From positions 1 through 18,399 of the forward strand of contig CAADSF010000245.1 of NCBI GenBank assembly GCA_900751035.1: DNA of 18,399 nt. The letters are read 5' to 3'. The notes under the pieces are model-generated. The model was given only the letters and a program-made list of their open reading frames with translations, searched no databases and had not been told where the DNA came from. A program made the translations under genes and the position numbers. Positions within the stretch are counted from its first letter, which is position 1. Each line of letters opens with the position of its first letter. Source of the DNA: an uncultured Oscillospiraceae bacterium. Its GTDB lineage: Bacteria > Bacillota > Clostridia > Oscillospirales > Oscillospiraceae. This document shows, piece by piece, positions 11,750-18,399 of this stretch.

Positions 11750-12182
11750 GTTCGTAGGCCATCATCTTGTCGATGCGCCGCTGGTGGCGTTCGACGCCGG
11801 AAAACGCCGTGTCCAGCCACACGTCGACGATCTCAAGGGCCAGCATTTCGCCCGTCACGGCAGCGCCGAGGGCCATCATGTTCGTGTCGTTGTGCTCGCG
11901 GGTGAGCCTTGCGGACATGGGGTTGTCGAGCAGCGCACAGCGGATGCCCTTGACCTTGTTGGCCGTGATGGACACGCCGATGCCGGTCGTGCAGCAGACG
12001 ATGCCGCGGTCGCATTCGCCGCTGGCGACGGCCTGCGCGGCCGGGCCCGCGAAGTCGGGGTAGTCGCAGCTGTCCTTGGTGTAGCAGCCGAAATCCTTAT
12101 AGGCAAGGCCGCGCTTATCCAGATGCTTCATAATGGCGTTCTTGAGGTCAAGTGCGCCGTGGTCACATGCGAGAGCAATCAT
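11742..12182 (-). CDS. rpiB: Ribose 5-phosphate isomerase B
   Basis: A 146-residue RpiB/LacAB-family isomerase interconverting ribose 5-phosphate and ribulose 5-phosphate in the pentose phosphate pathway. It shows the N-terminal IALACDHGALDLKN, the catalytic Cys loop IVCCTTGIGVSITANK (61-76), the RCALLDNPMSARLTREHNDTNMMALG block (81-106) and normal length. ATG 12182 was chosen because GGAGG lies 9 bases before it; the frame stays open upstream but without a start signal. LacA/B-type galactose isomerases share the fold and cannot be fully excluded. The Nudix gene overlaps its end, giving a two-gene unit with its own promoter. Confidence 0.94.
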   Translation of the reverse strand: MIALACDHGALDLKNAIMKHLDKRGLAYKDFGCYTKDSCDYPDFAGPAAQAVASGECDRGIVCCTTGIGVSITANKVKGIRCALLDNPMSARLTREHNDTNMMALGAAVTGEMLALEIVDVWLDTAFSGVERHQRRIDKMMAYEHA

Positions 12183-12210
12183 AGGGAGTTCCTCCTGCGG
12201 TTTTTCTTTT

Positions 12211-12238
12211 ATTATACCGCAGGCGGCGCGGAATGCAA
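12211..12238 (-). promoter_or_regulatory. Promoter of rpiB-Nudix
   Basis: On the minus strand TTGCAT (12238-12233), 16 bases, TATAAT (12216-12211). CCTGCGGT/ACCGCAGG arms flank the -10 and reach the ribosome site, so a read-through transcript from the upstream gene could fold over this region. Confidence 0.7.
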
Positions 12239-12277
12239 GCGGAATCGTCCGCTGCGGCGCGTCTGATCCGTGGTTCC

Positions 12278-15139
12278 TCATCGATCGGAGACATAGAGCT
12301 CGGACACAAGCCCATCGGTGTCAAAGCGGATGCTCGCCGAAAGCTGCCCGGCCTTCAGGCGCAGGGTATACCGGCCGGGATGGTAGGCCGAGGCATCCCA
12401 CTCAAGCAAAGCGCGATCCCCGCTGACAAGATCGTCTCCATAGAGCAGTTGGGTATATAGCTGCTCCGGGAGCCAGTCGCCTGCCGGGATGGTGTCCAGC
12501 ACACTATGCAGGCCGTCCCCTGTTTTGATGCCGCGCAAAAATTCCTGCGCAGCCGTTTCGGCCGTGGTGACCGCATAGGAGTCCAGCCGCAGGACGCCCT
12601 CCTGATCCGGAGAAAAATAATAGCTTACGCCGTCGACGGTAAAGTTATCCCCCGGCGTCTTGCCGCGCCAGACCCGGCTGCCGCGCCAGCGCTGCGCCAT
12701 TTGCAGGGCAGTCTCATAGGAAAGGCCGGGATAGACGCCGTTCGGCAGCGTCAGCTCACAGGGCTGAACGGGCATGCCGCTGTTTGTCTGCATCGGTTCG
12801 GGCGCTTCGGGGTCCGGGCCGGAGAGGGAAACGTCCTCATATGAGTAATATGCCTGCGCGGTCAGCTCCGGCACGGTCACATCCACATATCCCGTTGAAA
12901 AGCGGCCGCTGTGACCGGCCGGGTCCTGCTCCAGAAAGCCGAGGCGCAGATAGCCCGCGCTGCCGTCGTCGTGCATGAACCAGTAGGTTCTGTCTGCCGC
13001 CGGGCCGACGAGGAGCCGTTCCTCTCCGTCCGCCGTTTTGCAGGAAAGGCTTGTCTGCGTGTGAAGCGTGCAGCCATCAACGCCATACGGGCAGTCAATC
13101 GATTCTCTGTACACAAAAAGCGTATTGCCTCTGGCCTGCGCCAGCATGGTCTTTTTCAGCGCCGTGCCGTCATCGTCCAGCGGGGTGAAGCTAGCCGCAA
13201 TCTGCTTCAGGATTTGTCCCTCGCAGCGGGCCTGCAGATAGGGGTTATAGCCGGAAGCGTCGGTCTGATCCTCCCCGTGCGGCCAGCGGATGGTGACTGC
13301 AAAGCAGCCATCCTCTGCGCCGTAGAGGTAGACCATCGTGTTCTGCTCGCCGGATGCGAGCGTGTAGACCGTACAGCGGCTCATTGTCTGGCCGCCATAG
13401 CCCTGCGCGGCATAGGCCGCGCTCCGCACGGAAACGGACACGCCTGCATCATAGCTGACCTCGAACGTCGAGCCGGTATGGTGCGCACTGTACCACTGAC
13501 GGCTGCCGAGGCTCCGCAGCCAGTCTGCCGTGGGCAGATATGCGCCCCAGCGCGCACCGTCCGACTCCTGAAAGATCATGTAATACGCGTCCAGATGGAG
13601 CGGCTGCCCATAGCCGTCCATGCCGTTGTAAAAGCCCATGTAATAATACGGCTGCCCGCCGTTGGCGGAGACGTACATATCGTACAGATAGTCCTGCAGG
13701 CTCCCGGCCTGCTCATAGACGGCCAGCGCTGTGCCGTCCGTGTCCGTTGTCCGGCTGAAAAGGCGGTAATCCTGCGTTTCGCTGCGGTAGGTGACAATCA
13801 CAAGATAGCGGGTGTTGTCCAGCAGATATTCCTGCCCGTCGATGTACGACAGGCCGGTATCGGTGCTCAGCATGAGGGTGCGCCCAGCGGCGTTTTCCGG
13901 CGCGATGGCGATTTTGAAGCTCCAGAGCTGCAATTCGCCCTCCGGGTCGAGGCCGGAAAGGGATGCAAGCTGCTCCAGATTCACCATCTGCGCGTCATGA
14001 ACCGTATCCGTCACGGTTTCAAAGCCGCCGTCGGTCAGTACCTTATATTCAATCGGTTCCGGCAAAACGACCTGCGCAATATAATATTCGGCGTAGTCCT
14101 GTATGCTGGAAAAGAACTCACTTGTCGGCGGCGTGCTGTCCTCTTCTGCGGGGCCGTCCGCAGTTGCGGAGGCCGGGGCGTCTTCCTCCGGCTGCGCCTC
14201 GTCCTGCTTCGGGTCGGTCAGGAAGCACACGGCCACGGCGACGGACACGACGACTGCCGCCAGCACGAGCCAGAACGCGGGCTTTTTGTAATTCAGAACG
14301 GACTTGATGCGCCCCTTGACGCCTGTTTCGCCGAAGGCCAGCGGGCAGGCCGTGATCATCCGGCGCGGGACGCTGCATTGCAGCAGTGCGCGGGAATACG
14401 CCGCCTTGCAGCCGTCGCCCAGCTCGCGCACGACCTTTTCATCGCAGGCCGCCTCGATATCGCGGCAGAACAGGATATACGCCAGCCAGCAGACGGGGTT
14501 GAACCAGTATGCCGTCAGGAGCAGGAAGCCCAGCGGCTTCCAGAGCTGGTCGCCGCGCTTTAAGTGCGCGCGCTCGTGTGCCAGAACCATGTCCTGTGCG
14601 TCGGGCTCCAGCCCGAAGGGCAGATAAATTCTCGGCCGAAGCACGCCGAGAATGAACGGGGACGGGACGAATTCCGACTGGAACACGTTTCCCTCCAGCC
14701 GCACCGCCGTGCGCACGCGAAGCCGCAGGCGCAGCGCGGAAATCGCTGCGTACAGGACAAGCGCCGCGCAGCCGCCGAGCCAGACCCACGCGGCAAGCTC
14801 CGTCAGAATTTGCAGCGGGTTTGCGCTCTGCGCGGGGTCGGGCGTGAACGCGGCCTGTAAGGGCGGATTCACAATGGCGTCGACCGCCGGGATGCCGCTC
14901 GTGATGGCGGGTGCGGCGGAATAGACGATCTCCGGCTGCACCGGCTCCGCGCTCGGAATGAGGCTCAGCACGCTTTCAATCGAAACCGGGCACAAAAGCC
15001 GCACCGCCGCCAGCGCCCACAGGGCGCACAGCAGCCACTTCGGCGCTTTTTTGAACACCAGCCGCACCAGCACGACCGCAAAAATCAGGACCGCCGCAGA
15101 CAGGCTGCGGTTGAGAAAGCCGAGAAAAACATCTGTCAT
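12278..15139 (-). CDS. BlaR1-like M56 membrane metallopeptidase with long extracellular region
   Basis: A 953-residue membrane sensor-protease. Hydrophobic segments at about 13-29, 34-52 and 113-137 precede a cytoplasmic M56 zinc-protease domain with H188-E-R-A-H192 and EAACDE (229-234, third ligand), NPVCW at 214-218, and a last membrane segment at about 288-307. In BlaR1/MecR1 an activated protease inactivates the BlaI repressor. Here residues 310-953 are a roughly 640-residue outside region, opening with an acidic Ala/Pro linker, much longer than the penicillin-binding sensor of BlaR1 (about 600 residues in total). I see no penicillin-binding SxxK/SxN/KTG set in it. The start overlaps the blaI stop (ATGA), which fixes the pair. 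The ligand is unknown. Confidence 0.92.
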   Translation of the reverse strand: MTDVFLGFLNRSLSAAVLIFAVVLVRLVFKKAPKWLLCALWALAAVRLLCPVSIESVLSLIPSAEPVQPEIVYSAAPAITSGIPAVDAIVNPPLQAAFTPDPAQSANPLQILTELAAWVWLGGCAALVLYAAISALRLRLRVRTAVRLEGNVFQSEFVPSPFILGVLRPRIYLPFGLEPDAQDMVLAHERAHLKRGDQLWKPLGFLLLTAYWFNPVCWLAYILFCRDIEAACDEKVVRELGDGCKAAYSRALLQCSVPRRMITACPLAFGETGVKGRIKSVLNYKKPAFWLVLAAVVVSVAVAVCFLTDPKQDEAQPEEDAPASATADGPAEEDSTPPTSEFFSSIQDYAEYYIAQVVLPEPIEYKVLTDGGFETVTDTVHDAQMVNLEQLASLSGLDPEGELQLWSFKIAIAPENAAGRTLMLSTDTGLSYIDGQEYLLDNTRYLVIVTYRSETQDYRLFSRTTDTDGTALAVYEQAGSLQDYLYDMYVSANGGQPYYYMGFYNGMDGYGQPLHLDAYYMIFQESDGARWGAYLPTADWLRSLGSRQWYSAHHTGSTFEVSYDAGVSVSVRSAAYAAQGYGGQTMSRCTVYTLASGEQNTMVYLYGAEDGCFAVTIRWPHGEDQTDASGYNPYLQARCEGQILKQIAASFTPLDDDGTALKKTMLAQARGNTLFVYRESIDCPYGVDGCTLHTQTSLSCKTADGEERLLVGPAADRTYWFMHDDGSAGYLRLGFLEQDPAGHSGRFSTGYVDVTVPELTAQAYYSYEDVSLSGPDPEAPEPMQTNSGMPVQPCELTLPNGVYPGLSYETALQMAQRWRGSRVWRGKTPGDNFTVDGVSYYFSPDQEGVLRLDSYAVTTAETAAQEFLRGIKTGDGLHSVLDTIPAGDWLPEQLYTQLLYGDDLVSGDRALLEWDASAYHPGRYTLRLKAGQLSASIRFDTDGLVSELYVSDR

Positions 15140-15504
15140 AACTGCTTCTCCTCATAGCCGTCAATCATGGCGCGAAGCCGGTCGACCTCGTCCTGCGAAA
15201 GCTTCGTCTTGCGGGCGAACGCCGCGATGAACGCGGGAAGCGAGCCTTCGAACGTCTTTTCGACCAGCTCGTCCAGCTCCGCCGCCTGCGCCTCGCCCTT
15301 GGAGATGAGGGAGGAGACGAGGCCGTTTTCGTTTTTCACGACGCCGCGCTCGGATAACCGGTGGATGACCGTATACGTCGTCGTCCGGCTCCAGCCGAGC
15401 TTTTCCCTGCACAGCTTCGCCAGCTCCGCGCTGGGCAGCGGCTCATGCTCCCATAAAATCAGACAGAACCGGTATTCGCTTTCAAAAATCTTCGGGGTGG
15501 ACAT
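15136..15504 (-). CDS. BlaI/MecI-family transcriptional repressor
   Basis: A 122-residue winged-helix repressor. The N-terminal domain (about 1-75) carries SEYRFCLILWEHEPLPSAELA, the recognition part WSRTTTYTVIHRLSERGVV and a wing ending at about 70; the C-terminal helices (75-122) form the dimerisation domain, where the partner protease normally cleaves. Length and order match BlaI. GGAGGG lies 9 bases before the ATG at 15504. It is the first gene of an operon with the M56 protease, with two matching operators immediately upstream, so it very likely represses itself. No beta-lactamase gene is adjacent, and other targets must lie elsewhere. Confidence 0.95.
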   Translation of the reverse strand: MSTPKIFESEYRFCLILWEHEPLPSAELAKLCREKLGWSRTTTYTVIHRLSERGVVKNENGLVSSLISKGEAQAAELDELVEKTFEGSLPAFIAAFARKTKLSQDEVDRLRAMIDGYEEKQL

Positions 15505-15520
15505 AGGGGATTCCCTCCTT

Positions 15521-15574
15521 GTCTAATGCGTTAGACTATATATGCAGTCTAACGCATTAGACTACGCTTGTCAA
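15521..15574 (-). promoter_or_regulatory. Promoter and twin BlaI-type operators
   Basis: On the minus strand TTGACA (15574-15569), 17 bases, TAGACT (15551-15546). GTCTAATGCGTTAGAC (15521-15536) and GTCTAACGCATTAGAC (15547-15562) are exact reverse complements of each other and each has perfect 6-bp arms. One covers the spacer and -10, the other the start region, 26 bases centre to centre. Confidence 0.85.
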
Positions 15575-15791
15575 GGGGGATTCTGCAAAATTGTCCGCGC
15601 CGGTGCTGCGCCGAAAAGAAAATTTTCGGCAGGATGCAACCTTTGCGGAATTTTTGCGTGTAGGAAAGAGAAGCGTGAACGCGGATGCGGCGCTGCCCAC
15701 AATATCTTGTGGCCGGTGTTACGTCTACCTCGCAACATGGGCCGAAGGGGGCTGAAATGCTTGGTAAAACAGACATTTTCGTAAAAATTGG
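15575..15791. other. Spacer with two small hairpins, no gene seen
   Basis: GCCGAAAA/TTTTCGGC (15610-15617, 15623-15630) and CCACAA/TTGTGG (15697-15712) are the only clear structures. The short open frames here lack ribosome sites and recognisable content. Confidence 0.5.
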
Positions 15792-15819
15792 TTGCATTTT
15801 TTAATTTTTATGGTAAACT
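15792..15819 (+). promoter_or_regulatory. Promoter of the Ig-like surface protein gene
   Basis: TTGCAT (15792-15797), 16 bases, TAAACT (15814-15819), with TGG before the -10, inside an A/T-rich stretch. A short hairpin TGCGGC/GCCGCA (about 15833-15852) lies in the leader. Confidence 0.55.
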
Positions 15820-15872
15820 GATTACATAAAATCTGCGGCTGCAACAGGCCGCAAATTGAAAGAGGTGCAGGT

Positions 15873-18399
15873 ATGAAGCGTACATTTGGAAGATTCATGA
15901 GCCTGCTGCTGGTGCTCGCCATGGTATTGGCGATGGTGCCGGCGGCACTGGCTGCAAGCACAGCGTACAGCGTCGAACCGGGTTCGACGATCACGCTCAC
16001 GACGGCGTACACGTTCACGGAAGCAACGTGGACGTCCAGCGATTCGACCGTCGCAAAAATTGAAAGCAGCACCGCCAAAACGGCAGTCGTCAAGGGCGTA
16101 ACGGCCAGCAAGACGGCTGTCACGATCACGGCGAGCGGCATGGTCAATAACCAGACCCGCTCGGAGACCTTCACGGTCTACGTGCAGGATGCGTACAGCC
16201 TCACGCTGTCCATCAGCAGCGGCAATATCAACAACACCATTGAGCTGAACAAGGGCGAAACCAGAACGCTCACCGCGACTGTCGCGCTCCCGAACGATGC
16301 GAACGCGGACGCCAAGCTGGCAAACTGCCAGGTTCAATTTACCAGCGACCATTCCGACGTTATTGGGGTTCCTTCTGACCCTGTATCGGTGGTAAAGACC
16401 ACAAGCGGCAGAATTGCGACTTACAAAGCCGTAGCAACCGTCACAGCGACTGGCGAAGGCGGCGCGACCGTTACCGCGCAGGTCAAATATAAGAACAGCA
16501 GCGGCCAGATGGTTGCTTCCACGTCCAAGAATGCGACGAAGAAAGTCGGCTTCTCGGTCAGCGGTGCGACTACGACTACGGTCACGCTCCCGGAAAGCCA
16601 GCAGATACTGTCTCTGGAAGCAAAGGGCAAGTATGCCACGCTTCAGCCGAAGGTTTCCGGTTATTCCGGCACGACAAAGCCGACGCTGATGTACCTGTTC
16701 GATGATACAAATAACAATCTGTATGTCCGACCCACTGACGATACGAGTTCCGCAAAGGTTGAGCCGTACAAGGCCTGCCTGGCAACGAAGATCTATATCT
16801 GCCTCGCGGACTACAATCCGGGCCTGACCTATGCGAAGATCGACCAGACAAACCCGGCCGGAACAACAGCGTCCAACAAGCAGAAGATCGAGGGCGGCTA
16901 TGCTGTCTGCACCGTCAGCATCCAAAACGCCGGTGCATCTGTCACTGCGCTGAATGTTGATAATGCTGATCCTGCACAGCAGCTCAAGCTTGCGCAGGGG
17001 ACGCTGTTCTTTGGCAAGCTGGATCCATACAAGTATAATTCTACCACACATAAAGTTGATATGACGAACGGCGCACGCGCGGCAACGTCTCTGATTACGG
17101 AGAGCATTACGCTCAGAGCGCAGATTACCGCGCCCGCGTCGCTGCTTGAGGTAGGCAAAGAGGCTGACCTTGCAAATGCGTACAGCCGTATTCAGTGGAC
17201 AAGCTCGAACACCTCCGTCGTCGAAGTGACGGGGAACGGGCAGACGGCCACGCTGACGCCGAAGGCGGCAGGCAGCGCAGCGATTACCGCGACTGTCGAT
17301 ACCAATGCAAAGGCTACCTATGCGGTTACGGTCTATGAAGGCCGTGCATACATTGTTACAACCCCTCCGGCACTTAGCGGAACAGTCGGGAAAGCCAGCA
17401 AAAGCGTGCTTGAAAGCCGTTTCGCGCAGTTAAAGGCAATCGTCGAAGTGCAGACGAGCCAATATGAGGGATATACGGCCACACAGGAGCTGCCCCTTGA
17501 GAACGTGAAAGCAAACCTGGGAACGACTGGTAAGGTGTCGTTTACCTATGGAATCAACGGCATCAAGGGAAACGAAATCTACTATAGCCGTGAGCAAACG
17601 ACGAACTCCTATACTGCAGGCCCGTATGATCTTTCGGATATCTCGCTGGACACAGAGCCTGCGAACGCATCGTACAAGCTGACCGACACAATCGCGAATC
17701 TGGTCGTGGAAGCAAGCACGGGCAGTTCGACATTCGGAGAAGATTCCTTTATCTGGTACATGAGCAGCGACCAGTCCAACGGCGACGATACTGTGATTTA
17801 TCAGGATAAAGGCGCAAAGGGGCAGAATAGCTACACATCTGTTCTGAGCAACCTCAAGCAGTACATCACCGGTACCGGCACATATGTTTTCTATTGCCGT
17901 GTAAAGGCTGGAAGTGCAACTGTCGACACCCGCAAGGCCATCATCACCATCACGGGTGAGAACCACATCAACATCGTCTTCAACCCGACCTCGGTAGGTG
18001 TCGGCGGGACGTTCACCGTCACCGGCACGCCGCAGGAGTATGTCAGCGGCAAGCTGACCAACGTGACCGGCAAGTCCTATACGATCACGTGGACCTCAAG
18101 CGACGAGAACATCGTCAAGCTCTCCAGCAAAACCACCACCAGCAGCAGCCCCTCCGTCACTGCGACGGCCAGGGCCGGCGGTCAGGTCACCATCAAGGCT
18201 GAAACGACGATTGGCGCGAAAAAGTATGCTGCCGAAGTGAAGTTTACCGTCACTGTCCCTGAGGCCGAAACCGTCAGCCTGACGCTCGGCGAGAACGAAA
18301 CCTACGTCCAGCTCGACGGCAGCAAGCTTGCCGCAGCAGTCAAGACCGCCGCCAAGACCACCCCCAGCAGCTTCACCTTCGAATCCCCGTCGAACGGCA
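15873..18399 (+). CDS. Secreted Ig-like (BIG_2-type) repeat protein, 5' part
   Basis: The frame is open from ATG 15873 to the window end (at least 842 residues). I read it codon by codon and found no stop. A signal peptide is clear: KR at the start, a hydrophobic core at 9-24 and a cleavage site near ALA-A (about 27). The body is Thr/Ser/Ala/Val-rich with bacterial Ig-like repeats, recognised by WTSSDSTVAKI (W53), WTSSNTSVVEV (W442) and WTSSDENIVKL (W740), each followed by a TAT or ITATV-type closing strand. More divergent modules fill the gaps. Such proteins are cell-surface or secreted adhesins or scaffolds. The C-terminal anchor, if any, lies beyond the window. AGAGGTG is an adequate ribosome site. 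The gene is divergent from blaI. Confidence 0.85.
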   Translation, partial: MKRTFGRFMSLLLVLAMVLAMVPAALAASTAYSVEPGSTITLTTAYTFTEATWTSSDSTVAKIESSTAKTAVVKGVTASKTAVTITASGMVNNQTRSETFTVYVQDAYSLTLSISSGNINNTIELNKGETRTLTATVALPNDANADAKLANCQVQFTSDHSDVIGVPSDPVSVVKTTSGRIATYKAVATVTATGEGGATVTAQVKYKNSSGQMVASTSKNATKKVGFSVSGATTTTVTLPESQQILSLEAKGKYATLQPKVSGYSGTTKPTLMYLFDDTNNNLYVRPTDDTSSAKVEPYKACLATKIYICLADYNPGLTYAKIDQTNPAGTTASNKQKIEGGYAVCTVSIQNAGASVTALNVDNADPAQQLKLAQGTLFFGKLDPYKYNSTTHKVDMTNGARAATSLITESITLRAQITAPASLLEVGKEADLANAYSRIQWTSSNTSVVEVTGNGQTATLTPKAAGSAAITATVDTNAKATYAVTVYEGRAYIVTTPPALSGTVGKASKSVLESRFAQLKAIVEVQTSQYEGYTATQELPLENVKANLGTTGKVSFTYGINGIKGNEIYYSREQTTNSYTAGPYDLSDISLDTEPANASYKLTDTIANLVVEASTGSSTFGEDSFIWYMSSDQSNGDDTVIYQDKGAKGQNSYTSVLSNLKQYITGTGTYVFYCRVKAGSATVDTRKAIITITGENHINIVFNPTSVGVGGTFTVTGTPQEYVSGKLTNVTGKSYTITWTSSDENIVKLSSKTTTSSSPSVTATARAGGQVTIKAETTIGAKKYAAEVKFTVTVPEAETVSLTLGENETYVQLDGSKLAAAVKTAAKTTPSSFTFESPSNG

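Noticed and set aside
12911..14563. 550-codon open frame on the plus strand opposite the M56 protease gene
   Set aside because: It is antisense to a protein with clear motifs and a coupled start, has no ribosome site or recognised domain, and is typical of GC-rich shadow frames.
15822..17051. 409-codon minus-strand frame opposite the Ig-like gene
   Set aside because: Composition is Arg/Cys/Ile-rich nonsense, with no ribosome site. The plus strand has a signal peptide and Ig motifs in an unbroken frame.

Overview
The window looks like chromosome of a spore-forming, strictly anaerobic, GC-rich Clostridia member, most likely Oscillospiraceae-like. This rests on Spo0A, a PdaA-type cortex deacetylase, an anaerobic NrdG activase, several Fe-S/flavodoxin proteins, consistently strong AGGAGG-type ribosome sites, and 'TGTAGGGGCSGAC' and 'AAGGGGAGCTG' palindromic repeats between genes. 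The lineage is an inference from gene content and style, not from a marker gene. No tRNA, rRNA, CRISPR array, transposase or phage gene is visible.

Layout. (1) 1-640: 3' end of pdaA, then a 42-residue Cys-rich peptide gene. (2) 640-2481: a Crp/Fnr regulator divergent from a two-gene operon (zinc-ribbon protein plus Fe-S protein), with three palindromes in the shared spacer. (3) 2482-3957: spo0A behind two good sigma-A-like promoters and an 0A box, followed by palindromic repeats and a strong terminator. (4) 3978-5435: a tight DUF2325-DUF3793-flavodoxin operon whose leader carries two palindromes of equal size and a possible alternative RNA fold; this is the best candidate here for an undescribed regulatory system. 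(5) 5439-6198: a single B3/B4-domain gene with its own promoter and terminator. (6) 6192-6963: about 770 bases of hairpins and repeats without a gene. (7) 6964-10881: murI and a deoxynucleoside kinase on the minus strand, divergent from nrdG, dut and a dihydropyrimidinase-type amidohydrolase on the plus strand. (8) 10882-11179: a 117-bp inverted repeat and a bidirectional terminator. (9) 11180-15574: blaI, an oversized blaR1-like gene, rpiB and a Nudix gene, all minus strand, under a twin BlaI-type operator. (10) 15792-18399: a large secreted Ig-like repeat protein running off the window end.

Shared themes are sporulation and cell wall (PdaA, Spo0A, MurI, BlaI/BlaR), iron or redox homeostasis (Crp/Fnr operon, DUF2325-DUF3793-flavodoxin) and deoxynucleotide supply (dNK, NrdG, Dut, amidohydrolase). 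Promoters, operators and RNA structures were called by eye; homology calls come from recognised motifs, not from searches.
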